Positions 19,569 to 26,910 of a stretch of 28,031 nucleotides of DNA are shown here, one piece after another (the first letter of the stretch is position 1; every line of letters begins with the position of its first letter). A program made the translations under genes and the position numbers. The notes below the pieces were generated by a model that had not been told where the DNA came from, ran no database searches, and worked only from the letters and a program-made list of their open reading frames with translations. Source of the stretch: a virus; the IMG/VR virus record IMGVR_UViG_3300013100_000469, positions 1-28,031 of that record; one strand, given 5' to 3'.

Positions 19569-19813
19569 TGGCCGACGGATCAACCTACCCCGCCCGCAAG
19601 GTGGAGCGCTCGCACGAGCTGCTGTCCAGCCGCTCACCCCATGACGCTTCCCTGATGAACGTCGAGCAGACGGCGGAAGACCACTTCGAACTCATCGCCT
19701 ACCCGCGTGGATGGTTCACGATCAACAGCCCTGAGGGGTCGGTGGATTTGAACCCTCAGACAGCAAAGCTGATGGCGCTGGAAATCCTCAAGACGCTGGC
19801 GGTGGGGGCATGA
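19568..19813 (+). CDS. Hypothetical protein, 81 residues
   Basis: ATG shares its first base with the TAA of the previous gene (TAATG). The product has a polar N-terminus, then a compact segment (HFELIAYPRGWFTINSPEGSVDLNPQTAKLMALEILKTL) with alternating strands and a closing helix. The family is not recognised. It is tightly coupled in the early operon. Confidence 0.65.
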   Translation: MADGSTYPARKVERSHELLSSRSPHDASLMNVEQTAEDHFELIAYPRGWFTINSPEGSVDLNPQTAKLMALEILKTLAVGA

Positions 19814-20118
19814 ACGTATCAGATATCAGGCTGGGCGACATCTACACAGCGCTTGAGAGCGGACTGGCGTCGGTAGAGTCCCTCAAGACGTGGGTCAGAA
19901 CGAGCGAAGCGCAACGCACCTGCGACCTGAGGGAGCGGGACATCCGAGCCGGGCGAACAGCCCTCGCCAAACTCCAAGAAGCATGGCCTCGCATCAAGGC
20001 GCTGGCTGCCGAGGCTGAGCGCTCCTACGACCGGTACGTCACGCGAGACCGATTGGCGGACGCTTGCTCGTGCCACCTCAGCGCTCCTTGCAGCTTCTGC
20101 ATCGAGGGCCAGCAATGA
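19810..20118 (+). CDS. Hypothetical protein with C-terminal cysteine cluster
   Basis: This 102-residue protein is ATGA-coupled. It is mostly helical (IRLGDIYTALESGLASVESLKTW, then ALAKLQEAWPRIKALAAEAERSY) and ends with ACSCHLSAPCSFCIEGQQ, where four Cys and one His could bind zinc. The function is unknown. A small regulator or partner protein is possible. Confidence 0.65.
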   Translation: MNVSDIRLGDIYTALESGLASVESLKTWVRTSEAQRTCDLRERDIRAGRTALAKLQEAWPRIKALAAEAERSYDRYVTRDRLADACSCHLSAPCSFCIEGQQ

Positions 20119-20288
20119 ACGACAACATGAGCCCCTTCAGCACGATGCTGTTTGAGATGTTCGCGCCGACGCCCCGCTGCATCCGGGAAATGGAAAGCAA
20201 CGTCCTGAAAAGGATGCGCGGGGAAATCACAGATGAAGACCTTGAAGCTCTCCTTGCTTCTAGGGGAATGGAGGATGGGAATGTCTAG
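20115..20288 (+). CDS. Hypothetical protein, 57 residues
   Basis: The start is ATG 20115, coupled as ATGA. The product (MNDNMSPFSTMLFEMFAPTP, then REMESNVLKRMRGEITDEDLEALLASRG) is Met-rich at the start, then helical and acidic. Its 3' end carries the GGAGG used by the next gene. The family is unknown. Confidence 0.6.
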   Translation: MNDNMSPFSTMLFEMFAPTPRCIREMESNVLKRMRGEITDEDLEALLASRGMEDGNV

Positions 20289-20718
20289 TAGTGCATCCGT
20301 TGTTTCTCGCGATGCGGCGGAAGACGCCGCCCCGATACCCGGCACTCCGCTGGAATGGGAAGCGGTAGCCGACGAAGCCATGGCCGCCATCGCCGCCCGC
20401 GTCGAGCCCTTCGCCCGCAAGGCCGCCGACGAGTTCTACGCACGCGTTCTAGAAACCGCGCAGGATTACCTCTGCGACAACGCGAGGTTCAACATCGCCG
20501 AACGCATCCACTCTAGTGAGCGGGCCGCGCAGCTAGCCCGTCAGGAGGCGAACGCACTTCGCGCCGATCTCGGGGAACTCGCCACTGCGATCAACCTCAT
20601 CCTGCCCTTGGCAAAAGGCTACCGCCCGGAGGACCAAACCGCTTCGGCGCGCGTGACGTGCCAGTCGTGGATTACAGCCGCCGAGGCCGCCATCGCCAAA
20701 GTGGAGGCCCCCAAATGA
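20281..20718 (+). CDS. Hypothetical helical protein, 145 residues
   Basis: I choose ATG 20281 (MSSSASVVSRD), 8 bases after GGAGG, instead of the frame opening at 20233. The protein is Ala-rich and helical: EWEAVADEAMAAIAARVEPFARKAADEFYARVLETAQDY, then SERAAQLARQEANALRADLGELATAINLILPLAKG and a final AAIAKVEAP. It has the look of small phage proteins built from long helices, perhaps oligomeric. No catalytic motif is seen. Confidence 0.6.
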   Translation: MSSSASVVSRDAAEDAAPIPGTPLEWEAVADEAMAAIAARVEPFARKAADEFYARVLETAQDYLCDNARFNIAERIHSSERAAQLARQEANALRADLGELATAINLILPLAKGYRPEDQTASARVTCQSWITAAEAAIAKVEAPK

Positions 20719-20951
20719 CCCTAACCCACAACAGCCCCACACCCCGAAAGATGGACTGTGCTGCAACAGACTATCACGTCGTCACGTCCACCGGGATCAC
20801 AGTCTATACCTCTCCCGATCTCGACATTGCCAAGCGTGAAGCAGCAAGACGCGCTCACCACGGCTGTCTCGTAGAGGTTCGGGAGGTCCAGCACCTCACC
20901 ACCAGCAGGCGGGTCTATCGGCCTCGTCAGGTTCAGCAGGTGGCGGCGTGA
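20715..20951 (+). CDS. Hypothetical protein, 78 residues
   Basis: The start is ATG 20715, ATGA-coupled. The core reads DYHVVTSTGITVYTSPDLDIAKREAARRAHHGCLVEVREVQ and ends with a basic tail (TTSRRVYRPRQVQQ). This strand-helix-strand pattern with A-x-x-A-A-R-R-A resembles small phage domains of unknown role. Confidence 0.6.
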   Translation: MTLTHNSPTPRKMDCAATDYHVVTSTGITVYTSPDLDIAKREAARRAHHGCLVEVREVQHLTTSRRVYRPRQVQQVAA

Positions 20952-21133
20952 CGGAAGAAGAACTCAAGCGCGAGAATGAAAAGCTCTGGCGCGTTATCCG
21001 CCGCCTGTGGCGCGCCTATTGGGTCGAAGCCTCAAACGGCGAGCTGATCGACGACGCGTTTCTCCCCGCCCTGAAGCGGGAAGGGCTCGCGTCATCAAAG
21101 GGTGGCGGGTGGAAGCTGCGGGGTCAACCATGA
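20948..21133 (+). CDS. Hypothetical protein, 61 residues
   Basis: This gene starts at GTG, overlapping the previous stop as GTGA. It reads MTEEELKRENEKLWRVIRRL, then WRAYWVEASNGELIDDAFLPALKREGLAS. It begins with a charged coiled-coil-like helix. The function is unknown. Confidence 0.6.
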   Translation: MTEEELKRENEKLWRVIRRLWRAYWVEASNGELIDDAFLPALKREGLASSKGGGWKLRGQP

Positions 21134-21201
21134 TCCCCCGCCTCTACTTCCTAACAACCCTCGCCTTTTTCGCCTTTACCTTGATGGAGATACCGGGATG
21201 A
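21130..21201 (+). CDS. 23-residue hydrophobic microprotein
   Basis: ATG 21130 overlaps the previous stop and its TGA overlaps the start of the ERF gene, both as ATGA. The product begins MIPRLYFLTTLAFFAFTLM and ends EIPG, mostly one hydrophobic helix. Two exact coupling junctions argue for translation. It may serve mainly to couple the ERF gene to upstream translation. Confidence 0.5.
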   Translation: MIPRLYFLTTLAFFAFTLMEIPG

Positions 21202-21866
21202 ACGCCATAGTCAGTGAGCCCTCAACGATCCTGAACGGCGTCGAATTCATCGGCGACCCGAAGGTTCTGTTCCCCGCCTTCCTGAAGGCTCAGAAGGCCA
21301 TGGGCGACGTGCTCAAGACCGCCACCAATCCGGCGTTCAAGAGCAAGTATGCCGACCTGGCCGCCGTGGTGGAAGCGGTTCTTCCCGCCCTGCACAAGAA
21401 CGGCTTTGGCCTGATGCAGCCGCCGCACTCGGATGGCGGTCTGGTCGAGGTTGAGACGGTCCTGCTGCACGAAAGCGGTGGATTCATCCGCTCGGTGCTG
21501 GGCCTGCGCCCGTCCAAAAGTGACCCCCAGGGCGTCGGCTCGGCGATCACATACGCTCGCCGCTACGCCCTTCAGGGGCTCGCCGGGATCGCGCCCGAGG
21601 ATGACGACGGCAACGCCGCCTCCGGGCCGCGCCAGACCGCCCAGAAGCCCGCACAGCAATCCGAGCAACCCAAGGGGCCGCCGACGCTCAGCGAGCGCGC
21701 TGACCGGCTGGAGATCACGCTCAAGGAGGTCAAGACCCGCGCCGATCTGGACAAGGCTTTCAAGCTGGCTTCCGGCCTGCTGGCGGACCTTGACGCCAAA
21801 GACCCGGAGCGGCTGGCCGACATCGAAGGGCTTCGCGCGGCCCGCGAACTGGAGCTGACCCAATGA
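21198..21866 (+). CDS. erf: ERF-family single-strand annealing protein
   Basis: The start is ATG 21198. The 222-residue protein has the ERF pattern: FLKAQKAMGDVLKTATNPAF at 28-47, KSKYADLAAVVEAVLPALHKNGFGLMQ at 48-74, and VGSAITYARRYALQGLAGIAPEDDDGN at 113-139. A Gln/Pro-rich linker and a C-terminal helical domain follow. ERF (as in P22) anneals complementary single strands and circularises or repairs incoming phage DNA, working with the exonuclease encoded next. The coupling to that exonuclease (ATGA) fits a two-part recombination machine. Confidence 0.9.
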   Translation: MNAIVSEPSTILNGVEFIGDPKVLFPAFLKAQKAMGDVLKTATNPAFKSKYADLAAVVEAVLPALHKNGFGLMQPPHSDGGLVEVETVLLHESGGFIRSVLGLRPSKSDPQGVGSAITYARRYALQGLAGIAPEDDDGNAASGPRQTAQKPAQQSEQPKGPPTLSERADRLEITLKEVKTRADLDKAFKLASGLLADLDAKDPERLADIEGLRAARELELTQ

Positions 21867-22483
21867 TCCAGGGCTCCGAAGAATGGTTCGCGGCGCGCTG
21901 CGGCAAGGTCACCGCCTCCCGTGTCGCCGATGTGATCGCCAGGACCAAGACCGGCTACAGCGCCTCTCGCGCCAACTACGCCGCTGAACTCATCGCCGAA
22001 CGGCTGACCGGCTGCACGGCCCCCAGCTTCACCAACGCCGCCATGCAGCACGGGACACTGTGCGAGCCTGTCGCCCGGCAAGCATACCAGAACCGGCATG
22101 GGGTTCTGGTTACGGAGGTCGCATTCATCGACCATCCGGAGATCGCCATGACGGGCGCCAGTCCTGATGGGCTGGTCGGGAATGTGGGGCTGATCGAGAT
22201 CAAGTGCCCGAACACCGCGACGCACCTGGACACCCTCCTCGGCGAGCCCATCGCCCAGAAATACGTCACGCAGATGATGTGGCAAATGGCATGCACCGGC
22301 CGCGAGTGGTGCGACTTCGTCAGCTTCGACCCTCGCCTGCCGGAGAACATGCAGATGTTCGTCCAGCGGGTGCCGCGCGACCTCAGCCTGATCCTCGACC
22401 TTGAACAGCAAGTCTCCGACTTCCTCGCCGAGATCGACGCCAAGGTAGAGGCCCTGACCGCCAAGTTTGCGAAGGCGGCCTGA
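21863..22483 (+). CDS. YqaJ/lambda-type exonuclease
   Basis: This 206-residue protein has the YqaJ pattern: GSEEWFAARCGKVTASRVADV at the N-terminus, QHGTLCEPVARQAYQ (E68), MTGASPDGLVG (D102), and LIEIKCPN (E112, K114). MMWQMACTGREWCDFVSFDP follows. These are the metal-binding residues of the lambda-exonuclease-type PD-(D/E)xK fold. It resects one strand of double-stranded DNA to feed the ERF annealing protein. All key residues are present, so it should be active. Confidence 0.92.
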   Translation: MIQGSEEWFAARCGKVTASRVADVIARTKTGYSASRANYAAELIAERLTGCTAPSFTNAAMQHGTLCEPVARQAYQNRHGVLVTEVAFIDHPEIAMTGASPDGLVGNVGLIEIKCPNTATHLDTLLGEPIAQKYVTQMMWQMACTGREWCDFVSFDPRLPENMQMFVQRVPRDLSLILDLEQQVSDFLAEIDAKVEALTAKFAKAA

Positions 22484-22812
22484 TGATCCGGATTCCAGAC
22501 GCCCACGTCGAACACGCCTTTGAGGTGCTGAAGTCGCAGAAGCACGCGGCCTCGCGCGCCGCCTACGAGTTCGCCGAAAAGCACCTGAAGGTGATCCTCG
22601 CCAAAGCCGAGTTGGCCGCTAACGGGAAGACCGTGGGCGAACGTCAGGCGAGCGCGCTGGCGTCCCCGGAATATGAGCGCGCGCTGGCTGACTTCCGGTT
22701 GGTCGCCGAGTCCTACCACTCCGAACGCGACCGACGTGAGGCGTCCGTCGCCATCATCGACGCATGGCGCACCCAGCAGAGCGACATGCGGGCGATGGGG
22801 AGGGTGGGCTGA
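22483..22812 (+). CDS. Hypothetical protein after the recombination pair
   Basis: This 109-residue helical protein shares a base with the exonuclease stop (TGATG). It reads HVEHAFEVLKSQKHAASRAAYEFAEKHLKVILAKAELAANG, then ASPEYERALADFRLVAESYHSERDRREASVAIIDAWRTQQ. Such proteins often follow phage exonuclease genes and may be a partner of the recombinase, which is inference from position. Confidence 0.65.
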   Translation: MIRIPDAHVEHAFEVLKSQKHAASRAAYEFAEKHLKVILAKAELAANGKTVGERQASALASPEYERALADFRLVAESYHSERDRREASVAIIDAWRTQQSDMRAMGRVG

Positions 22813-22925
22813 TGCGCCCTGACCTATCGGGTGGCGCCTCTTGGGGGCGTCCAACTGGGCAACTCCGGGATGAACTATTTTCCGTCTCTGAACCAACCCG
22901 TGAACCAGGGATGGCGGGGGGATGA
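22812..22925 (+). CDS. Small hypothetical protein, 37 residues
   Basis: ATG 22812 shares a base with the preceding TGA, and its TGA overlaps the next ATG. The product reads MRPDLSGGASWGRPTGQLRD, then ELFSVSEPTREPGMAGG. It is hydrophilic and low in structure. The coupling at both ends is the main evidence. Confidence 0.4.
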   Translation: MRPDLSGGASWGRPTGQLRDELFSVSEPTREPGMAGG

Positions 22926-23158
22926 AAAACAAACTCTCAGACCTGAACAATCACCTGTTCGCCCAGCTTGAGCGGCTTTCCGAGGAAGACCTCACCGCCG
23001 ACCAGATCGAGCAGGAGGTCAAGCGCACTGAAGCGGTTGTCGCGGTCGCCGAGCAGATCGTGCGCAACGCCGACCTTCAGCTCAAGGCGGTGACGTTGCT
23101 GGCGAACCACGAACGGATGCGCCCGCACCTTCCGATGATCGAGGGGGCGAGGGAATGA
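22922..23158 (+). CDS. Conserved small phage protein (MKNKLSDLNNHLFAQLERL type)
   Basis: This 78-residue helical protein begins MKNKLSDLNNHLFAQLERL, then EEDLTADQIEQEVKRTEAVVAVAEQIVRNADLQLKAV. I recognise this as a common small phage family next to HNH genes, of unknown function. It is ATGA-coupled on both sides. Confidence 0.7.
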   Translation: MKNKLSDLNNHLFAQLERLSEEDLTADQIEQEVKRTEAVVAVAEQIVRNADLQLKAVTLLANHERMRPHLPMIEGARE

Positions 23159-23817
23159 AGGGTCGCTGGATAAGCTACGCCGCCGAGGAAATGGCATGGC
23201 TCGAAGCCAACCGCCAACTTCCCATCGCTGATTACCATATCGCCTTCAGCGCCCGGTTCGGGCGCCAGGACGTGTCCGCCGCTAATCTCCACGCGCTCCG
23301 CAAACGCAAGGGGTGGAAGACCGGACGCACGGGCCAGTTCGCCAAGGGCCAGGAGCCTGCCAACAAGGGAAAGACCTGCCCCGAGGGGGTCGGCGGTCGC
23401 CACCCGAACGCCCGCAAGACGCAGTTCGTCAAAGGGGTCCGTCGGGGTGTTGCCGTTAAGCTCTACAAGCCAATAGGCTCGGAGCGCGTCAGCAAAGACG
23501 GTTACCTGGAGCGCAAGATACACGACGGTCTGCCGCTGCAAAGCCGCTGGCGGGCAGTGCACCTGATCGAGTGGGAGGCGGTGAACGGGCCGCTTCCCGA
23601 GGGTCATTGCCTGAAGGCACTGGACGGCGACCGCAACAATACCGACCCGGCTAACTGGCGCCCCATCTCCCGCGCGCTCCTACCGGCGCTGAATGGTGGA
23701 CGACACAAGCGGCGCCCGGCCTACGACGATGCGACGCCAGACATGAAGCCCGCTCTGCTCACGCTGGCCGAGGTCGAGGCGCAGGCTCGCAAGCTCCGCA
23801 AGCGAGCCGCCGCATGA
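23155..23817 (+). CDS. HNH endonuclease (zinc-less type) with N-terminal DNA-binding part
   Basis: In this 220-residue protein the N-terminal 60 residues (EMAWLEANRQLPIADYHIAFSARFGRQDVSAANLHALRKRKGW) look like an HTH used by phage proteins to bind DNA. A basic GQF/KG-rich linker (TGRTGQFAKGQEPANKGK) follows, as in many phage HNH proteins. The HNH part is RWRAVHLIEWEAVNGPLPEGHCLKALDGDRNNTDPANWRPI at about 142-182, with H148, H163 and N178 in the expected order. It could be a homing-like or recombination nuclease. Coupling with neighbours favours an integrated phage gene. Confidence 0.85.
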   Translation: MKGRWISYAAEEMAWLEANRQLPIADYHIAFSARFGRQDVSAANLHALRKRKGWKTGRTGQFAKGQEPANKGKTCPEGVGGRHPNARKTQFVKGVRRGVAVKLYKPIGSERVSKDGYLERKIHDGLPLQSRWRAVHLIEWEAVNGPLPEGHCLKALDGDRNNTDPANWRPISRALLPALNGGRHKRRPAYDDATPDMKPALLTLAEVEAQARKLRKRAAA

Positions 23818-24182
23818 CCCGCAGCGTCCCGCTCTGGATCGGCAAGACCGACGACACGGCGATCCCGCCACGGGTGCGATTGCGCGTCTTCGAGGCCCAC
23901 AAGGGCATCTGCGCGCTCACCGGCCGCAAGATCATGCCCGGCGATAAATGGGACCTGGATCACCGCATCCCGCTGGTAATGGGCGGCCGGCACTCGGAAG
24001 ACAACCTGCAGCCTGTCCTTCGTCAGGCCCACCGGGAGAAAACCCGCGAGGACGTGAGCGCGAAGGCCAAGGCCAACCGCATCCGGGCAAAGCATCTCGG
24101 AATTTTCCCGCCTAGCAACCGCCCCCTGAAGGGCCGGGGGTTCGAGCCCTCGCGGAAGGTATCCCACCATGGAAGTGAATGA
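23814..24182 (+). CDS. Small HNH endonuclease
   Basis: This 122-residue protein is ATGA-coupled. It has RVFEAHKGICALTGRKI, then WDLDHRIPLVMGGRHSEDNLQPVLRQAHREKTREDV, with the HNH residues DH, N and H in order. A basic C-terminus follows. The usual zinc-binding cysteines are reduced to one. It is the third HNH-type gene of the window and the second in a row. A role in processing branched DNA is possible. Confidence 0.85.
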   Translation: MTRSVPLWIGKTDDTAIPPRVRLRVFEAHKGICALTGRKIMPGDKWDLDHRIPLVMGGRHSEDNLQPVLRQAHREKTREDVSAKAKANRIRAKHLGIFPPSNRPLKGRGFEPSRKVSHHGSE

Positions 24183-24444
24183 AGAGGTGAAGCATACGGC
24201 TGGGCCTTGGTCTGTGCAGTTCGCCCGGCGCGACACCATGCACACCATCTATGGAGCCTCCGGCACGGGCGAAGCCATCGGCACGGTCAATGGCTGGCGC
24301 GCTGACGCTCTCGCCAATGCCCGCCTGATAGCCGCCGCGCCTGATCTGCTGGAGGCCGGTCAGGCCAAGAGTACGCGGAGCTACGCGCAGTTCAAGGCCG
24401 CCATTTCAAAAGCCACCCAAACCCCAGAGAACCCCCATGGCTGA
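24169..24444 (+). CDS. Phage protein of the AGPW / ANARLIAAAPDLL family
   Basis: This 91-residue protein overlaps the HNH gene by 14 bases. It has HTAGPWSVQFARRDTMHTIYGASG and ANARLIAAAPDLLEAGQAK, the same frame of motifs as the gene at 19263, so the two are distant paralogs. The role is unknown. Confidence 0.7.
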   Translation: MEVNEEVKHTAGPWSVQFARRDTMHTIYGASGTGEAIGTVNGWRADALANARLIAAAPDLLEAGQAKSTRSYAQFKAAISKATQTPENPHG

Positions 24445-25426
24445 AGATGTCTCAGAAGTGTTGGAGCATGCGGGGAAGCTTGCCGCGCAGTTCGAGGAGG
24501 CGGGCAATCGGTTTGCCGGTTATCATCGGACCTGCGTTGCGAACTGCGAATACTCGGTGTGGGATAAACGAGCGGCCGAAGAATTGGCTAGCGCAGCAAC
24601 TATCCGCGCCCTCCTCAACCACATCACCCCTCAGGGGGGAGTAGAAGATAAGTATTCGATCCCGGAGTTGCCGTGCGCGGAGACGGGAACCCATATCCCG
24701 TCCTCGCCCCAACTCAGCGCTTTACTGGAGAGGGTGCGGGTCAAAGGACCGTACGCTGCCGAGTGGATCGAAGAAACCTCTGATTGGGTGGTGAGTGCGG
24801 CGAAGCAGCCGGAGGGTTGGCAACCGTTTCTCCTAAGCGACGCTTGCGGCCAGGCCGAGGCCGAATTGATTGCCGGGGCACTGAACGCTCTGCCGTCGCT
24901 GCTTACGCTGCTTGACGAGGCGCGCGCCATAACCTGTGGCGCGACGGGCGATTGGTCCGACTGGGACCAGAGCGTCAGAGATCGGATCACGCGGTGGGCG
25001 CTGGCCTACGAGGCAGCACGGGATATGGGCTCCCGTGCGCCGCAGGGTGCTGATGAAGGTTCCGGGATAGACCCTAATACCCCCACCCCTCAGGGTAACA
25101 GACCTTCACGAGAAGAGGTGGCGAGGGCCTTGGCGCGCTACCGCCTTGTGCGCGGCCTGGATGCTTGGCGCCTATACGAGGGCGATCAGCGTGTTGACGG
25201 CCCTTGGGGCGACACTGACGTGCCCACGCTGATGTGGAACATGGCGGAAATCCAACAACTCGTGGAAGCCGCCCTCGCCTCCCGCCCAGCAGGAGAGGAG
25301 AAGCTGGTGGAGGCGTTGAGGTTTTATTCTAACCCCGGAAATCACAAATGCGGCGACGTGTTTACAGACTTCGGGAAAAAGGCCCGCGCCGCTCTCAAGG
25401 CTCATGGAGTAAAAGGAGATGAGTAA
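24437..25426 (+). CDS. Mosaic phage protein, 329 residues
   Basis: This protein looks assembled from modules. An N-terminal helical part is followed by LERVRVKGPYAAEWIEETSDWVVSA and LSDACGQAEAELIAGALNALPSLL, then a linker (GSGIDPNTPTPQGNRPSREEV). The middle has ALARYRLVRGLDAWRLYEGD. The end, EALRFYSNPGNHKCGDVFTDFGKKARAALKAHG, is a tail shared by many phage early proteins of Ea22-like type. Such genes vary in length among phages by exchange of modules. The start overlaps the previous gene by 8 bases. The function is unknown. Confidence 0.65.
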   Translation: MAEDVSEVLEHAGKLAAQFEEAGNRFAGYHRTCVANCEYSVWDKRAAEELASAATIRALLNHITPQGGVEDKYSIPELPCAETGTHIPSSPQLSALLERVRVKGPYAAEWIEETSDWVVSAAKQPEGWQPFLLSDACGQAEAELIAGALNALPSLLTLLDEARAITCGATGDWSDWDQSVRDRITRWALAYEAARDMGSRAPQGADEGSGIDPNTPTPQGNRPSREEVARALARYRLVRGLDAWRLYEGDQRVDGPWGDTDVPTLMWNMAEIQQLVEAALASRPAGEEKLVEALRFYSNPGNHKCGDVFTDFGKKARAALKAHGVKGDE

Positions 25427-25676
25427 TACGTCCGTTGAAAGAGCGGAGGCACGGCCTTCGGCCCGACTGCAAAGCAGCGCTCCGCTGGAAAGCTTGCGCT
25501 ACGGCAAATGGCGCATCGAACCGACCGACCCCCTGCCGCCGATAAGCAACTGGCAGAAATTCGCGTGGTCCTACGTCCACGACGACTACGACGGTCCCGA
25601 GGATAACCGCTGCGGCTACGCGGACTCGCCGATGGCCTGCATCGCAGAAATTGAGGAGCGAGAGGATGGCGAGTGA
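25419..25676 (+). CDS. Hypothetical protein, 85 residues
   Basis: ATG 25419 overlaps the previous gene by 8 bases, with AAAGGAG before it. The protein has a polar Ala/Ser-rich start, then WRIEPTDPLPPISNWQKFAWSYVHDDYDGPEDNRCGYADS, rich in Trp, Tyr and Asp, and an acidic end. The pattern YVHDDYDGPEDNR looks conserved but I cannot place it. Confidence 0.6.
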   Translation: MSNTSVERAEARPSARLQSSAPLESLRYGKWRIEPTDPLPPISNWQKFAWSYVHDDYDGPEDNRCGYADSPMACIAEIEEREDGE

Positions 25677-25854
25677 AATCCCGGCCAGCGTCCAGAACAT
25701 CACCCCGCAATGCCGCGCCAATCGTACGCCGCTCGGCGCGCTGGAGGAGGCGCTAGGGCGAATAAGGCAAGCGTATGCCGCTTACCATGATGCTCCCGAC
25801 AACGCCGAAGTGACATGGCGTGTCTCGCTCGTCCGCGTTGAGGCCGACACATGA
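25666..25854 (+). CDS. Hypothetical protein, 62 residues
   Basis: The start is ATG 25666 (MASEIPAS), preceded by GAGGAGCGAGAGG. The product is helical near GALEEALGRIRQAYAAYHDAPDNAE and ends with a strand (WRVSLVRVEADT). The start overlaps the previous gene by 11 bases. The family is unknown. Confidence 0.55.
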   Translation: MASEIPASVQNITPQCRANRTPLGALEEALGRIRQAYAAYHDAPDNAEVTWRVSLVRVEADT

Positions 25855-26099
25855 GCGCGATCGAGCGTCTCTGCCAGGACTACGACGCGCCACGGGCTAT
25901 GCGCTGTCACTCCAACGTCTGCGCGGCGGATGGCTCGTGCCTCCATTGCGGAGCCGCGTCAGGACAATCCTGCATCGTCTTCACCGCGCCCTTTTCCAGC
26001 GAAGCGCAGCCTAGCAGTCCGAGCGAAGCGAGTGCCGGCAATCTGGCAACGGATGAACCCGATTCTTCCCCGCCCCCACCTCAGCAGGAGGAAGGGTGA
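25851..26099 (+). CDS. Cysteine-rich small protein, possible zinc binder
   Basis: This 82-residue protein is ATGA-coupled. It has five cysteines and two histidines between residues 8 and 41 (CQDYDAP, CHSNVC, CLHCGAASGQSC), a plausible zinc site, then a Ser/Pro/Glu-rich unstructured tail. It is of the kind often annotated as a zinc-finger phage protein. Confidence 0.6.
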   Translation: MSAIERLCQDYDAPRAMRCHSNVCAADGSCLHCGAASGQSCIVFTAPFSSEAQPSSPSEASAGNLATDEPDSSPPPPQQEEG

Positions 26100-26329
26100 T
26101 GCCGACTAACCCATCCTTCCGACAGAATGGAGAGGGGGTGACTGTTCCCCGAATCCTCCTTTGGGCCGGCTGCGCGACGATATTCTTGGGGGCCGCAATC
26201 GGCAGGCCGATCCTCGGCATCGTGCCGGGCGTCGCACTGATCATCGCCGCGTTCTGCCTTCACGCTTATCGCGCGGTCTCTGACAAGGCTCGTGAGCCCA
26301 CCCTCCGACAAGGGGATAGCGATGAGTAG
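26096..26329 (+). CDS. Small membrane protein, two transmembrane segments
   Basis: GTG 26096 overlaps the previous stop; ATG 26099 is an alternative. In the 77-residue product two hydrophobic stretches (ILLWAGCATIFLGAAIG and ILGIVPGVALIIAAFCLHAY) span the membrane. The N-terminus is polar and the C-terminus charged. A superinfection-exclusion or holin-like role is possible but not shown. Confidence 0.6.
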   Translation: MMPTNPSFRQNGEGVTVPRILLWAGCATIFLGAAIGRPILGIVPGVALIIAAFCLHAYRAVSDKAREPTLRQGDSDE

Positions 26330-26600
26330 GGTGGAGACCTCGATTCCCGAGCTGAAGCCGCTGCAGAACGTGACGGGCAAGTTCAGCGCCTACTGCGGCG
26401 TCTGCTGGCTGGACGTGTACCGGCTCTGGGTGGACAAGGCGTCGCCGGACTACTCGCGCTGTCCCATGGGAGATTATACCGCCCAGACCTGTCCCAATGC
26501 CATCGCGCACGCCCGCAACACGGCGATGATCGCAAAGCTCAAGGCTGACGGTCTGTGGCCGGACCCCCGCCCCTCTCCCAAGGAGACAGGGGATGTCTAA
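26322..26600 (+). CDS. Hypothetical protein, 92 residues, with cysteines
   Basis: The start is ATG 26322, after AGGGG, overlapping the previous gene by 8 bases. The product (KFSAYCGVCWLDVYRLW, then YSRCPMGDYTAQTCPNAIAHARN) has four cysteines (CGVC, CPMGDYTAQTC) that could bind zinc. The role is unknown. Confidence 0.6.
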   Translation: MSRVETSIPELKPLQNVTGKFSAYCGVCWLDVYRLWVDKASPDYSRCPMGDYTAQTCPNAIAHARNTAMIAKLKADGLWPDPRPSPKETGDV

Positions 26601-26910
26601 AAGTGTCGCGCCGTCCCCTACCCAAGAACACCGGGGTCAGCGGCTAGACCAACTGCCGAACTGGCCCGCACTGATGGATTCGGACATGGCGGCCGCCTAC
26701 TGCTCGGTGTGCCCCGTCACCTTTCAGGCGCTTGCCGGCCGTTATGGCGTGGCGCCCGTGGACATGGGGGCCCGCGTCACCCGCTGGCGCAAGCGCGATC
26801 TCGACACCCTGGTTGACAGACTCCCCGCGCGGGGCGACCCAAAGGACACCGCGCCCGTTGTCGATCTCGCTCAAGCCGCCCTTGAGAAAGCCGAACGGCG
26901 CGCGCGATGA
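26593..26910 (+). CDS. Excisionase-like HTH protein
   Basis: This 105-residue protein lies directly before the integrase and is ATGA-coupled to it. The region WPALMDSDMAAAYCSVCPVTFQALAGRYGVAP, then GARVTRWRKRDLDTLVDRLP, has the form of an Xis/AlpA-type winged helix: helix, turn, recognition helix, and the wing with RWRKRDLD. Such proteins often bend attachment-site DNA with integrase, or set its direction. An AlpA-type activator of the integrase is an alternative. Confidence 0.65.
   Translation: MSKSVAPSPTQEHRGQRLDQLPNWPALMDSDMAAAYCSVCPVTFQALAGRYGVAPVDMGARVTRWRKRDLDTLVDRLPARGDPKDTAPVVDLAQAALEKAERRAR

Noticed and set aside
19735-19760. T-arm-like sequence (GGATTTGAACCCTC)
   Set aside because: It is within a coding frame (SVDLNPQT) and has no cloverleaf around it.
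24127-24155. T-loop-like GGGGGTTCGAGCCCTC, possible att core
   Set aside because: It lies inside the HNH gene (KGRGFEPSR) far from the integrase, with no other tRNA arms.
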